Positions 49,981 to 64,000 of a stretch of 64,000 nt of DNA are shown here, in pieces. Source of the DNA: Pseudomonadota bacterium (GTDB lineage Bacteria > Pseudomonadota > Gammaproteobacteria > Steroidobacterales > Steroidobacteraceae); the NCBI GenBank assembly GCA_021843755.1, contig JAKBWB010000030.1, positions 62,001 to 126,000 on the forward strand, written 5' to 3'. The position numbers and the translations under genes are program-made. Position 1 is the first letter of the stretch; every line of letters starts with the position of its first letter. A model generated the notes under the pieces. The model did not search any database. It saw only the letters and a program-made list of their open reading frames with translations, and was not told the origin of the DNA.

Positions 49981-50643
49981 ATGAGTTCCTCGCATCCGAC
50001 GCACGCTGCGGCCGACGCCCCCAGCAACCCGGCCGCGCTGATCCACGCCGCCGCCGCATTGGGCGTGGCCTTGACGGAGCACGATGCCGCGCGGCTGCTG
50101 CGCCTGCTCGAGGAGTTGGCGCGCTGGAATCGCCGCTTCAACCTGACGGCCATCACGGACCGGGCCGACATGGTAACGCACCATCTGCTCGACAGCCTCG
50201 CCGTGCACCGCCATCTACAGGGCGTGCGCATTGCGGACGTCGGCACCGGCGCGGGCTTCCCGGGCCTGCCGCTCGCGCTGGCCAATCCGGAGCGGCGCTT
50301 CACGCTGATCGATTCGAGCGGGAAAAAGATCCGCTTCGTCTCCCATGCGGCGCACCTGCTGGGGCTGATGAACGTCGACACACTGCAGGCACGCGTCGAG
50401 GCCGTGCGGCCGGAGGCCCCGTTCGATACCGTTCTGGCGCGCGCGTTCGCCGCGCTGCCGGCGCTGGTGACAGCCGTCGCGCCGCTGTGCGGCCCGCGAA
50501 CCCATATCCTGGCTTTGAAAGGCAAGTGGCCGAAGGCGGAAATCGATGCCCTGCCGCCGCTGTGGCGGGTCGAATCCCTGCCGCTGACCGTGCCGGGTCT
50601 CGCCGAGGACCGCTGCCTGATCGTGCTCAGCGCCCAGCGCTAG
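49981..50643 (+). CDS. rsmG: 16S rRNA (guanine-527-N7)-methyltransferase RsmG
   Basis: RsmG methylates G527 in the 530 loop of 16S rRNA; loss gives low-level streptomycin resistance. The 220 residues contain ELARWNRRFNLTAITDRADMVTHHLLDSLA, the SAM motif VRIADVGTGAGFPGLPLAL and FTLIDSSGKKIRFV. In many gammaproteobacteria it follows mnmG and precedes parA; mnmG is missing here and an Lrp-type regulator and leucine dehydrogenase intervene before parA. Confidence 0.95.
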   Translation: MSSSHPTHAAADAPSNPAALIHAAAALGVALTEHDAARLLRLLEELARWNRRFNLTAITDRADMVTHHLLDSLAVHRHLQGVRIADVGTGAGFPGLPLALANPERRFTLIDSSGKKIRFVSHAAHLLGLMNVDTLQARVEAVRPEAPFDTVLARAFAALPALVTAVAPLCGPRTHILALKGKWPKAEIDALPPLWRVESLPLTVPGLAEDRCLIVLSAQR

Positions 50644-51122
50644 CGATTGGCGGCGGCGCCGAGCGGCAGCAGGGTCGTTTCCTTGATGACCGACAGCGCG
50701 ATGAGCGAGTGCACCGACTGCACGCCCGGGAAGCGCGAGAGGTGATCGAGAAAGAAGGCCTCGTACGCCTTGATGTCGCGGCAGGCGATGCGCAGCAGGA
50801 AATCGGTTTCGCCCATCAGGGTGTAGCACTCGAGGATCTCCGGATGGCGGCGCACCGCCTGCTCGAACTTCAGCAATGCGTCGCGCCCGTGACCGGCAAG
50901 CTTGACCTGCGAGAAGACCAGCACGTTCAGGCCGACCTTCTCGCGATCGAGCAGCGCGACACGCTTGCGGATCACACCGGTCTGCTCCAGGCGGCTCATG
51001 CGGCGCCAGCATGTCGAGGGCGTCATCCCCAGGCGTTCGGCGACTTCGGCCGCCGATAGATTCCCGTGCTCCTGGACGAGGTCGAGGATGCGGACATCGC
51101 CACGGTCCAGATCAGCTTGCAT
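50640..51122 (-). CDS. Lrp/AsnC-family transcriptional regulator
   Basis: The 160 residues have an N-terminal winged helix (LDRGDVRILDLVQEHGNLSAAEVAERLGMTPSTCWRRMSRLEQTGVI) and a C-terminal RAM ligand-binding domain (FSQVKLAGHGRDALLKFEQAVRRHPEILECYTLMGETDFLLRI). It is divergent from a leucine dehydrogenase gene, so it is probably the branched-chain amino-acid-responsive regulator of that gene. Convergent with rsmG, overlapping it by four bases. Confidence 0.92.
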   Translation of the reverse strand: MQADLDRGDVRILDLVQEHGNLSAAEVAERLGMTPSTCWRRMSRLEQTGVIRKRVALLDREKVGLNVLVFSQVKLAGHGRDALLKFEQAVRRHPEILECYTLMGETDFLLRIACRDIKAYEAFFLDHLSRFPGVQSVHSLIALSVIKETTLLPLGAAANR

Positions 51123-51123
51123 A

Positions 51124-51162
51124 AATCATCTCGTCGCTCGAGGTAATCATGCAATGAATCAT
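51124..51162. promoter_or_regulatory. Three AATCAT repeats between the Lrp-type regulator and leucine dehydrogenase genes
   Basis: AATCAT occurs at 51124-51129, 51145-51150 and 51157-51162, spaced 21 and 12 bases, that is near two and one helical turns. The cluster lies in a 144-base divergent gap and abuts the regulator start, which fits a binding region for the Lrp-type protein and autoregulation. The motif is not a classic E. coli Lrp box. Confidence 0.4.
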
Positions 51163-51266
51163 TCACCTGAGTCGATCTCCGAGCAAGCTTTGTGACGCAC
51201 CGTGCATCGCCCGGGCGTATGGTGGCGGCGCTCTGGCGCGCGCCTGGTCATCTTGGAGCCGAAATC

Positions 51267-52319
51267 ATGGATCTATTCACCCTGCCGGACTTCGACGGCC
51301 ACGAGCAGGTGGTGTTCGGCCATGATGCCGCGACCGGATTGCGCGCGGTGGTTGCAATTCATTCCACGGTGCTCGGACCGGCGGCGGGCGGCTGCCGGAT
51401 GTGGACCTATGGATCGGCCGACGAGGCGCTCACGGACGCGCTGCGCCTCTCGCGCGGCATGAGCTACAAGAATGCGATGGCCGAGCTCGGCTTGGGCGGG
51501 GGCAAGGCCGTGATTCTCGGCGATTCGCGCCGGGACAAGTCGCCGGAGCTGTTTGCCGCGTTTGGGCGGCTGGTCGATTCACTCGGCGGCCGATACATCA
51601 CGGCCGAGGACGTGGGCACGACCACGGGCGACATGGAGCAGGTTGCTCGCCAGACGTCATTCGTGAGCGGCCTGAAGCGCGCGGCCGGTGAAGCGGGCGG
51701 CGACCCAGGACCGAAGACCGCCCTGGGCGTCTTCCTCGGCATTCAGGCCGCCGTTCGCTTCCAGCTCGGGTGTGAGCTTGATGGGCTGACCGTCGCGGTC
51801 CAGGGCCTGGGTGGTGTCGGACGCCCCTTGTGTCGGCTGCTCGCCGCGGCGGGCGCTCGTCTGAAAGTGGCCGATGCCCGTGCGGCGCTGGTCGAGCAGG
51901 TACGAGACGAGCTGGGTGCCGTCGTAGTGGCGCCTGGCGCCATCGCCGCCGAGGCGGCGGACGTCCTGGCACCGTGCGCGCTCGGCGCCGTGCTCAATGA
52001 AGCGTCCATCCCGCGGCTGCGGGTGCGGGTCGTGGCGGGTGCGGCGAATAATCAGCTGGCGCGCGAGGCCGACGGGTACGCGCTGATGAAGGCCGGCATT
52101 CTGTATGCCCCGGACTATGTCATCAACGCCGGCGGCATCATCAGTGTGGCACACGAGTACCGCGGCGGTGTCTCCGAGGCCGAAGTCCACGCCGACATCG
52201 AGAAGATTCCCGGGCGGCTCACGGTGATTTTCGAGCGTGCGCGCCGCGAGGGACTGCCGACCAGCGTCGTGGCCGATCGGATGGCGCGCGAGCGGTTGCG
52301 GGCCGGCCCTCGCGGCTGA
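51267..52319 (+). CDS. Leucine dehydrogenase (Glu/Leu/Phe/Val dehydrogenase family)
   Basis: The enzyme reversibly deaminates branched-chain amino acids with NAD. From ATG 51267, behind GGAG, it has 350 residues. The catalytic-domain glycine-rich segment [13 protein letters not shown] holds Lys80, with Lys68 in GMSYKNAMA. The Rossmann motif is [21 protein letters not shown], followed by [32 protein letters not shown]. These match leucine dehydrogenases rather than hexameric glutamate dehydrogenases. It feeds branched-chain 2-oxo acids toward catabolism or branched fatty-acid primers. Divergent from the Lrp-type regulator. Confidence 0.9.
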   Translation: MDLFTLPDFDGHEQVVFGHDAATGLRAVVAIHSTVLGPAAGGCRMWTYGSADEALTDALRLSRGMSYKNAMAELGLGGGKAVILGDSRRDKSPELFAAFGRLVDSLGGRYITAEDVGTTTGDMEQVARQTSFVSGLKRAAGEAGGDPGPKTALGVFLGIQAAVRFQLGCELDGLTVAVQGLGGVGRPLCRLLAAAGARLKVADARAALVEQVRDELGAVVVAPGAIAAEAADVLAPCALGAVLNEASIPRLRVRVVAGAANNQLAREADGYALMKAGILYAPDYVINAGGIISVAHEYRGGVSEAEVHADIEKIPGRLTVIFERARREGLPTSVVADRMARERLRAGPRG

Positions 52320-52374
52320 ATATCCGTCGTACCCCGAGGGTCCCGGGACGGCGGTGAAGTACACTGTCGTCCCC

Positions 52375-53241
52375 ATGAAGCGCGTCATCGCGATCGCCAA
52401 TCAGAAAGGCGGTGTCGGCAAGACCACCACGGCGGTGAATCTGGCCGCCTCCCTGGCCGCCACCCGGCGGCGCGTGCTATTGCTGGACGTCGATCCCCAG
52501 GGCAATGCCACCATGGGCAGCGGGGTCGACAAATCACAGCTCGAGCGCAGTACCTGCGAGGTCCTGCTCGGGGAAGCCGAGCTCGGCGCCTCGCTACATG
52601 TGGTCGAGCAGGGCGGCTATGCACTGTTGCCCGCCAATCAGGACCTTACCGCCGCCGAAGTGCGCTTGCTCGCGCTGCCCGCGGGTCGCGAGAGCCGCCT
52701 GCGGCGGGCTCTGGCACCAGTGCGTGACGCATATGACGTGATCCTCGTCGATTGTCCGCCGGCGCTCAACATGCTCACGGTCAATGCTCTGGTCGCGGCC
52801 GACAGCGTGCTCATTCCCATGCAATGCGAGTACTACGCCCTGGAGGGACTCTCGGCGCTGCTCGGGACCATTGAGCAGCTGCGCGGCACGGCAAATCCAT
52901 CGCTCGAGATCGAGGGCATCCTGCGCACCATGTTCGATCCGCGCAACAATCTGGCCAATGAGGTCAGCGCCCAGCTGCTCATGCACTTCGGTGAGAAGGT
53001 GTTTCGTACGGTGATTCCCCGCAATATCCGTCTGGCCGAGGCGCCCTCCTTCGGCCGGCCCGTCCTCCTTCACGACAAGGACTCCCGGGGGGCGCTCGCG
53101 TACCTCGCGCTCGCCGGCGAGATGATTCGCCGCGATGAAGTCCGCCTCGACCCGGGCGTCGGTGCAAGCGTCCCGGCCGAGGCGCCTGAGCCGGATCCGC
53201 TGCCGGCGGCAGCGGCCGATGGCACGGGCGAAGCCTCATGA
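52375..53241 (+). CDS. parA: Chromosome partitioning ATPase ParA (Soj)
   Basis: ParA binds DNA in its ATP-bound dimer form and moves ParB-parS complexes poleward. The 288 residues start at ATG 52375 with the deviant Walker A KGGVGKTT (11-18) and both conserved Lys residues. [14 protein letters not shown] and [18 protein letters not shown] follow. The C-terminal 40 residues are Ala/Pro-rich. It overlaps parB by four bases. Its target sites are probably the two parS-like sequences in recF. Confidence 0.96.
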   Translation: MKRVIAIANQKGGVGKTTTAVNLAASLAATRRRVLLLDVDPQGNATMGSGVDKSQLERSTCEVLLGEAELGASLHVVEQGGYALLPANQDLTAAEVRLLALPAGRESRLRRALAPVRDAYDVILVDCPPALNMLTVNALVAADSVLIPMQCEYYALEGLSALLGTIEQLRGTANPSLEIEGILRTMFDPRNNLANEVSAQLLMHFGEKVFRTVIPRNIRLAEAPSFGRPVLLHDKDSRGALAYLALAGEMIRRDEVRLDPGVGASVPAEAPEPDPLPAAAADGTGEAS

Positions 53242-54146
53242 CCCAGAAGAAACCTACCTTGGGCCGCGGCCTGGCGGACCTGCTGGGCTCGAGCGCCCGT
53301 GCGCCGCAGTCCGACGCCCAAGCGCCTTCTGCCGAGCGCCCCGCCGAAGGGGACGAGCTGAGGCGGCTGCCGCTCGATGCGCTGCAGCGCGGCAAATATC
53401 AGCCGCGCACGGACCTGCATCCGGAGTCCCTGGAGGAGCTGGCCGGCTCGATCAAGGCCCAGGGAGTGGTGCAGCCGATCGTCGTGAGGCCCCTGCCGGC
53501 GGCAGGCGCCGGGGGGGCGCGCTACGAGATCATCGCGGGCGAGCGCCGCTGGCGTGCCGCGCAGCTGGCCGGTCTCGCGGACATCCCGGCGATCGTGCGG
53601 CACATCCCCGACGAAGCGGCGATTGCCGTGGCGCTGATCGAGAACATTCAGCGCGAGAACCTCAATCCCCTGGAGGAGGCGCGCGCGCTGCAGCGGCTGA
53701 TCAGCGAATTCCGGCTCACGCACGCCCAGGCCGCCGCCGCGGTCGGCCGCTCGCGCGCCGGGGTGAGCAATCTGCTGCGGCTGCTGGAACTCTCCGCGGA
53801 GGTCTGCGAGCTGATCGAGCGGCGCCAGATCGAGATGGGGCACGCCCGTGCGCTGCTCGCGCTGCCCGAGCGCGCGGCACAGCAGCGGGCGGCCGCCGAG
53901 GTCGTGGCCAAGGGTCTGTCGGTGCGCCAGACGGAGACCCTGGTGCGCCGCATGCTGAACCCGCCGGGCGAGGCGCGCGGCACGCCGCCCGCGGCGGATC
54001 CCGACGTGCGCCACCTGGAGCAGCAGCTCACCGAGAAGCTCGGGGCCCGGGTGGCCATTCGCCAGGCCACGGGCGGCCAGGGCGCGCTGGTGATTTCCTA
54101 CAATAGTCTCGATGAATTGGACGGTATTCTCGCGCACATTCATTGA
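53238..54146 (+). CDS. parB: Chromosome partitioning protein ParB (Spo0J)
   Basis: ParB is a CTPase clamp that loads at parS and spreads along DNA. The 302 residues start [11 protein letters not shown], then contain [23 protein letters not shown] and the CTP-binding [34 protein letters not shown], the DNA-binding helix-turn-helix ([24 protein letters not shown]) and a C-terminal dimerisation domain follow. Overlaps parA. Confidence 0.96.
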   Translation: MTQKKPTLGRGLADLLGSSARAPQSDAQAPSAERPAEGDELRRLPLDALQRGKYQPRTDLHPESLEELAGSIKAQGVVQPIVVRPLPAAGAGGARYEIIAGERRWRAAQLAGLADIPAIVRHIPDEAAIAVALIENIQRENLNPLEEARALQRLISEFRLTHAQAAAAVGRSRAGVSNLLRLLELSAEVCELIERRQIEMGHARALLALPERAAQQRAAAEVVAKGLSVRQTETLVRRMLNPPGEARGTPPAADPDVRHLEQQLTEKLGARVAIRQATGGQGALVISYNSLDELDGILAHIH

Positions 54147-54230
54147 ACGGACCGCGGGGAATGCCGCTCGGGGCGCGCCGCGGATTGATTTCACACGAAT
54201 TTCACCGACTTGGGCCGCCGTCCAATGGAG

Positions 54231-54259
54231 TGGACTCCCCCGAACCCGGTCAATATAAT
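54231..54259 (+). promoter_or_regulatory. Sigma-70-type promoter of the atp operon
   Basis: TATAAT (54254-54259) is a perfect -10 element and TGGACT (54231-54236) a four-of-six -35 element at the ideal 17-base spacing. Transcription should start near 54266, giving a leader of about 85 bases to atpI. Confidence 0.65.
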
Positions 54260-54350
54260 CGCGCGGCTTTTTCGGTCCGCCGCGGGTGGGCGCGTCCACG
54301 AGCCGGGCGACGTTCCGGCGCGACGCACTAGACCTGCGAGTGAGAGTTCG

Positions 54351-55678
<1,328 letters not shown>

Positions 55679-55724
55679 GCGGCTCGTCTCGATCCAAAAT
55701 GCATTCCTGTCCGAGGAGATTTGA

Positions 55725-55997
<273 letters not shown>

Positions 55998-56043
55998 GCC
56001 GCCTGCGGGCCCCTGCTAAAGCGCTTCTCGGAAGGAGGCGATC

Positions 56044-56514
56044 GTGCACATCAATCTGACGCTCCTCGTCCAGATGCTGGCGTTCGCCGCGCTCGTCTGG
56101 TTTACGATGAAATTCGTATGGCCGATGATCCTCGGCCCGATGCAGGAGCGTGAGCGGCGGATTGCGCAAGGTTTGGCCGCCGCCGACAAGGGCGAGGAGG
56201 AACTGAAGCAGGCGCGCGTGGGAGCCGAGGCGATCCTGCGCGAGGCGCGCGAGCGCGCCGGGGTCATCCTCGATCAGGCCCAGCACAGCGCCAACGAGAT
56301 CATCGAGCAAGCCCGTGTCGCCGCGACACAGGAGGGCCAGCGCCTGCTCGTCGCCGCGCAGCAGCAGATCGAGCTGGATGCGGCCCGCGCCCGCGAGCAG
56401 CTGCGCCAGCAGGTCGGCGAGATCGCCGTCGCGGCCGCCGCGAAGCTCCTCGAGCGCGAAATCGATCCACGCGCTCACGCGGCGCTGCTCGAAGAATTCG
56501 CCGCGCAGATCTGA
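56044..56514 (+). CDS. atpF: ATP synthase F0 subunit b
   Basis: The 156-residue stator subunit has one N-terminal membrane helix ([23 protein letters not shown]). A long coiled coil ([36 protein letters not shown] and onward) reaches subunit delta. The start is GTG 56044 behind GAAGGAGG. Confidence 0.95.
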   Translation: MHINLTLLVQMLAFAALVWFTMKFVWPMILGPMQERERRIAQGLAAADKGEEELKQARVGAEAILREARERAGVILDQAQHSANEIIEQARVAATQEGQRLLVAAQQQIELDAARAREQLRQQVGEIAVAAAAKLLEREIDPRAHAALLEEFAAQI

Positions 56515-56526
56515 GCGAGCCAGACG

Positions 56527-57057
56527 ATGCCGGACAAGAACACCATCGCCAGACCCTATGCCAAAGCCGCCTTCGAGGCGGCGCGCGGCCGGCTTGCGCC
56601 GTGGTCCGAAGCGTTGCGCCGCGCCGCCCGCGCGGTCGCCGATCCACGGGTCGAGGCCTTGCTGCACGATCCGCGCATCCCGAGCGAGCAGCTTGCCGAG
56701 CTGGTGGCGGCCGTCGCCGGCCCGAGCCTGGAGCCGGCCACACGCAACTTCATCCGCGTACTCGCCGAAAATCACCGGCTCGGCTGTCTGGCGGAGGTCT
56801 CCGCGCGCTTCGAGGACCTCAAGGCCCAGGCCGAGGGGACTATCGAGGTGGAGGTGATCTCTGCCTGCGCGCTGAGCGAGACCCAGCAGGGTATGCTCGC
56901 CGCGGCGCTCGAGCGGCGGCTGGGGCGTACCGTGCGTCTGAGTTGCACGCATGATCCGGCGTTGATCGGCGGCGCCAGCGTGCGCGCCGGCGATCTGGTC
57001 ATCGATGGCTCGTTGCGCGGCAGGCTCGAGCGCGTCGCCCGTGCGTTGACCGCGTAA
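56527..57057 (+). CDS. atpH: ATP synthase F1 subunit delta
   Basis: The 176-residue protein links the b stalk to the alpha3beta3 head. The N-terminal helical bundle begins [17 protein letters not shown]. The typical middle is [25 protein letters not shown], and the C-terminal signature lies in [28 protein letters not shown]. It follows atpF by 12 bases. Confidence 0.95.
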   Translation: MPDKNTIARPYAKAAFEAARGRLAPWSEALRRAARAVADPRVEALLHDPRIPSEQLAELVAAVAGPSLEPATRNFIRVLAENHRLGCLAEVSARFEDLKAQAEGTIEVEVISACALSETQQGMLAAALERRLGRTVRLSCTHDPALIGGASVRAGDLVIDGSLRGRLERVARALTA

Positions 57058-57080
57058 GCATTTTCCCGGGGAACACTGTT

Positions 57081-58622
<1,542 letters not shown>

Positions 58623-58632
58623 GGGCCGCCTG

Positions 58633-60947
<2,315 letters not shown>

Positions 60948-60957
60948 GAGATGCGTC

Positions 60958-61386
60958 ATGACCCAACCGAGCACCATTCAGGTTGACATCGTCAGCGCCG
61001 AGGGCGAAGTCTTCTCGGGGGCGGCCACCATGGTGTTCGCGCCGGCCTCCCAGGGTGACATCGGCGTCGCGCCGCGCCACGCGCCGCTGCTCTCGATGCT
61101 CAAGCCGGGCGAGGTCAGGGTTCAGACATCGGATGGCCAGGAGCAGTTCTTCTTTGTCGGAGGCGGGGCGATCGAGGTGCAGCCGCATCATGTGACGGTG
61201 CTGGCCGACACGGCGCTGCGCGCCAAAGACATCGACGAGGCCGCGGCGCTTGCCGCGAAGCAGCGCGCCGAGGAGGCGCTGAAGGACCGCAGCGGCCTCA
61301 TCACGCAGGCCGAGGCGCTGGCCGAACTCGCCCGCGCGGCGGCGCAATTGAAAGTCATCGCGCGGCTGCGAAAAATCCGGAGCTAG
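60958..61386 (+). CDS. atpC: ATP synthase F1 subunit epsilon
   Basis: The 142-residue subunit has a beta-sandwich domain (IQVDIVSAEGEVFSGAATMVFAPASQGDIGVAPRHAPLL) and a C-terminal helical hairpin that can inhibit ATP hydrolysis. TAGGAG before ATG 60958 decides the start. Last gene of the atp operon. Confidence 0.96.
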   Translation: MTQPSTIQVDIVSAEGEVFSGAATMVFAPASQGDIGVAPRHAPLLSMLKPGEVRVQTSDGQEQFFFVGGGAIEVQPHHVTVLADTALRAKDIDEAAALAAKQRAEEALKDRSGLITQAEALAELARAAAQLKVIARLRKIRS

Positions 61387-61424
61387 ATGCGCGCCGGCGC
61401 CTGGCCCGCACCATAAGGGTCCGC

Positions 61425-62819
61425 ATGAGCACTGCAGCGTCCACGCACTCGACGGGGCTTTCGGTGGTGATTCTCGCCGCGGGCGAGGGCAGGCGGATGA
61501 ACTCCCGGCTGCCGAAGGTGCTGCAGCCGCTGGCCGGACGGCCGCTGCTCGCGCACGTCCTCGATACGGCCCACCGCCTTTCGCCGCAGCGCATCCTGGT
61601 CGTGTATGGCCATGCAGGCGAGCAGGTACGGGCCGCATTCCCCGACGAAAGCGTGCAATGGGTCCTGCAGGAGCGGCAACTCGGCACCGGCCATGCCGTG
61701 CAGCAGGCGGTGCCGCACGTCCCGGACGACGATACCGTGCTGGTGCTGTACGGCGACGTGCCCCTGCTCGGCGCAGAGCCGCTCGCGCGCCTGGTCCGAA
61801 TAGGCGCCGCCGGCGAACTGGCCCTGCTCACGATGGTGCCCGAGGATCCGGCCGGCTACGGCCGGATCGTGCGCGATGCGTCCGGTCGGGTCGCGCGCAG
61901 TGTCGAGCAGAAGGATGCGACGCCCGAGGAGCTCGCCGTCCGGGAATGCAACACCGGGGTGTTGGCCGCGCCGGCGCGCCGGCTCAAGGGCTGGCTCGCG
62001 CAGCTGCGCAACGACAACGCGCAGGGCGAGTACTACCTCACCGACGTGATCGGGCTGGCGGTGGCGCAGGGCGCTACGGTCACCGCGGTGTCCCTCGCCG
62101 ATTCCATCGACGCCTTGGGTGTCAATGACAAGACGCAACTGGCGCAGCTCGAGGCGGTCTGCCGGCGCCGGGCGGCGCAGGCGCTCATGACAGCCGGTGT
62201 GACGGTGGTCGATCCGGCGCGCATCGACGTGCGCGGCTCGGTCACGCATGGTCAGGACGTCTTCGTCGACGTCAACGTGGTATTCGAAGGCACGGTGAAG
62301 CTCGGCAACCGTGTCCGGATCGGTTCCGGCTGCGTCATACGCGACAGCGAAGTGGGCGATGACACCGAGTTGTTTCCGTTCTGTGTGCTGGACGGTGCGG
62401 TGATCGGCGCCGCAGCCCGCATCGGGCCGTTTTCCCGTGTGCGACCGACCACCGCGCTCGGCCCGGGCGTGCACATCGGCAACTTCGTTGAGGTCAAGAA
62501 CTCGACCCTCGGTACGGATTCGAAGGCCAATCACCTGTCCTACGTCGGGGATGCGCAAGTCGGCGCCCGTGTCAACATCGGCGCCGGCACGATCGTCGCC
62601 AACTATGACGGCGCGAACAAGCATCGCACGATCATCCATGACGATGCCCACACGGGATCGAACAGCGTGCTGGTGGCGCCGATCACGGTGGGCGAGGGTG
62701 CCACGATCGCCGCGGGCTCGACCGTCGTCCATGAAGTGCCCGCAGGCAGGCTCACCATCGCGCGGGCCCGTCAGAGTACCCTTGAGGACTGGCAGCGGCC
62801 GGTGAAGAAGCCCAAGTAG
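61425..62819 (+). CDS. glmU: Bifunctional UDP-N-acetylglucosamine pyrophosphorylase/glucosamine-1-phosphate acetyltransferase
   Basis: GlmU acetylates glucosamine 1-phosphate and then makes UDP-GlcNAc for peptidoglycan and LPS. The 464 residues comprise an N-terminal uridylyltransferase domain, VVILAAGEGRRMNSRLPKVLQPLAGRPL and VLYGDVPLL, and a C-terminal left-handed beta-helix with hexapeptide repeats (from about residue 265). KTIIHDDAHTGS-like sequence (here HRTIIHDDAHTGSNSVLVAPI) marks the acetyltransferase site. It follows atpC by 38 bases, as in many proteobacteria. Confidence 0.97.
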   Translation: MSTAASTHSTGLSVVILAAGEGRRMNSRLPKVLQPLAGRPLLAHVLDTAHRLSPQRILVVYGHAGEQVRAAFPDESVQWVLQERQLGTGHAVQQAVPHVPDDDTVLVLYGDVPLLGAEPLARLVRIGAAGELALLTMVPEDPAGYGRIVRDASGRVARSVEQKDATPEELAVRECNTGVLAAPARRLKGWLAQLRNDNAQGEYYLTDVIGLAVAQGATVTAVSLADSIDALGVNDKTQLAQLEAVCRRRAAQALMTAGVTVVDPARIDVRGSVTHGQDVFVDVNVVFEGTVKLGNRVRIGSGCVIRDSEVGDDTELFPFCVLDGAVIGAAARIGPFSRVRPTTALGPGVHIGNFVEVKNSTLGTDSKANHLSYVGDAQVGARVNIGAGTIVANYDGANKHRTIIHDDAHTGSNSVLVAPITVGEGATIAAGSTVVHEVPAGRLTIARARQSTLEDWQRPVKKPK

Positions 62820-62859
62820 GGGGCTCTCACGGCCGGGTCCGCGGTGCCGCCGGGTGGCC

Positions 62860-63751
62860 CTACGTGTCCCGCACCGGCGGCGCGCGGCGATCGAGCCGGG
62901 CGGCGAACGCGGCCGGCGGTTGCCGGTACATGCGGCGTGCCCGGGCCAGCGCCGCGCGGTCCACCGTCGCGCGCGCGTCGTCGATGATCCGCCGTAGGCG
63001 GATGCGGTCGCGACGCTCGAGGGGGGCTGTGCGCAACCCGCGCCCGCAGCACATTCAGGTTGTGCTCGTCCCCGAGCAGATCTGCCAATTGGCGCATCCG
63101 CTTTGCGAGTCTGGTGATCCGGCCAGGCTGCAGCGGCTCGAGTGCTTCGAGCTGGTGGTACAGATACTTGGTCTGCTTGCGCAGCTCATGGAGATTCGCG
63201 GCGGTTCGATGCGCCTGCGCGCGTTTCTGGGCGGCGCGCCCGCGGCTGTAGACCCGCCTCACACCCCGGCCGGGCCAATCCGCGCCATGACGCGGCCGCC
63301 AGTGCGCGGATCGGCGGTAGCTCGACCGCAATGTCTCGCGCATGGCGTCGATGGCGGTCCGGTCTCGGGTCAGCGCGCGCCGTGCCAGCATGTGGTCGTG
63401 TTCCAAGAGCGCCGCCAGGCGCCTCACGGCGGAGCGCTCGTCGGCCGACCGGACGCGGGCCCGAAGCAGTGTCGCGGTGTCGAGCAGCGCCCTGCCGTCG
63501 CGCAGCATGCTCAGACCCCGTGCACAGTCGCGCAGCGATCCGTTCTCGCGGCGATATGCGCTTTTTCCGATCGAGGGGCGCAGCAAGCGCAGCATCGCGC
63601 GCGCCCGCTTGAGGTTCTTGCGCACCGAGTGCACCTCCTTGTCCGTCAAACGGCGCGAATCGAGCACCTTGATCGCGCCGGCGATGCTCGCGCGGGCCAT
63701 CGTCCGCAAGTCCGTGCAGCTTGGGGGGTGTCGGCGGGATACCGTGCTCAC
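62860..63751 (-). pseudogene. CHAD-domain protein gene interrupted by a one-base frameshift
   Basis: CHAD domains are helical bundles rich in His and Arg that bind polyphosphate. The upstream frame from GTG 63751 (ATG 63700 is an alternative) gives DKEVHSVRKNLKRARAMLRLLRP, then HELRKQTKYLYHQLEAL and LADLLGDEHNLNVLRARVAHS, the conserved helices. Homology then stops and resumes in the next frame with LERRDRIRLRRIIDDARATV and MYRQPPAAFAARL, ending at 62860. The switch falls at the GGGGGG run 63021-63026 (plus strand), one base too long. Joined, the product would be about 297 residues. Real inactivation, slippage or a sequencing error are all possible. Confidence 0.75.
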
Positions 63752-64000
63752 CGAGGCAGACTATGGGGTGGATTTGAGTCGGTCCATCCGCATTGACCGA
63801 TGGGGTCCTCCGGCAGAAACTGCCGCGATCATGCTGAGAACAGTTGCGAAAACTAGATTAACAGGAGGGATCCACGCCCCGGCGATCCAATGTGCGCGAG
63901 GCACCCGAGATCTATTCGCGGCCTGCGAGCGCGCAAGCCTGCGGCTTCCCGGGAGCGGCGGGACTGTTCCGAACGGTCGTGCCAGGACGACAGAGCCGGC
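63752..64000. other. Right edge of the window, no gene seen
   Basis: The last 249 bases lie upstream of the CHAD gene. I find no supported gene; CAGGAGGG at 63861-63868 resembles a ribosome-binding site but has no ATG or GTG at a suitable distance. A gene could begin past the edge. Confidence 0.5.

Overview
The window is 64 kb of GC-rich bacterial chromosome that spans the replication-origin neighbourhood of a gammaproteobacterium. Support for this placement: the rpmH-rnpA-yidD-yidC-mnmE cluster lies back to back with dnaA-dnaN-recF-gyrB; glnA is followed by a DUF4124 gene and ntrB-ntrC behind a sigma-54/NtrC-type promoter; glycyl-tRNA synthetase is of the two-subunit type; rsmG, parA-parB, the atp operon and glmU are present. 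I cannot fix the order from sequence alone. Apart from a few short sites the window is ordinary chromosome: I see no IS element, prophage, CRISPR array, rRNA or tRNA.

Layout. 1-3.3 kb: the 3' end of a GH78 alpha-L-rhamnosidase gene, a long hairpin-rich leader, an outer-membrane beta-barrel protein and a possible remnant of a TPR-sulfotransferase gene. 3.3-7.2 kb (minus): mnmE, yidC, yidD, rnpA, rpmH. 7.4-13.7 kb (plus): dnaA, a DnaA-box cluster that is the best oriC candidate, dnaN, recF (carrying two parS-like sites) and gyrB. 13.7-19.1 kb: aldo/keto reductase, a long PLP enzyme, an S53 peptidase, and a PhzF gene broken by a frameshift. 19.1-23.1 kb (minus): glyQ-glyS-plsC. 23.2-28.1 kb (plus): the nitrogen module. 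28.1-32.8 kb: type 1B pyrD, two small membrane or SRPBCC genes, a MAPEG protein, and rhodanese-grxC-secB-gpsA. 32.9-39.8 kb: EnvC, DedA, a newly read 58-residue basic protein, a GMC oxidoreductase, a GH144-like lipoprotein and a HemD-like protein. 39.9-44.8 kb: tatABC, dtd, a dihaem cytochrome c, a DUF3887 protein and a DegP/Q protease. 44.9-49.9 kb: an MBL hydrolase, an S9-like protein lacking its catalytic residues, and a QseBC/PmrAB-like two-component system. 50-62.8 kb (plus): rsmG, a divergent Lrp-type regulator and leucine dehydrogenase, parAB, atpIBEFHAGDC and glmU. 62.8-63.8 kb: a frameshifted CHAD-domain gene.

How the parts connect. DnaA, the clamp, RecF and gyrase act at the origin. 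ParA/ParB encoded at 52-54 kb should bind the parS-like sites inside recF and segregate that origin. YidC, Tat and SecB serve protein export; YidC also helps insert ATP synthase subunit c. NtrB/NtrC should activate glnA from a near-consensus NtrC site 83 bp upstream of its -24/-12 promoter. A CTTAAG-N5-CTTAAG box upstream of degP matches the half-site pattern of PmrA/QseB regulators, and a regulator of that family is encoded 5 kb away. In many gammaproteobacteria rsmG-parAB-atp-glmU lies beyond mnmE; here it sits beyond gyrB, so the cluster has been rearranged around the origin.

The points most worth a second look are the catalytically empty S9-like protein, the parS pair in recF, the leader that can hide a strong ribosome-binding site, the CTTAAG box, and the two genes interrupted at G homopolymers.
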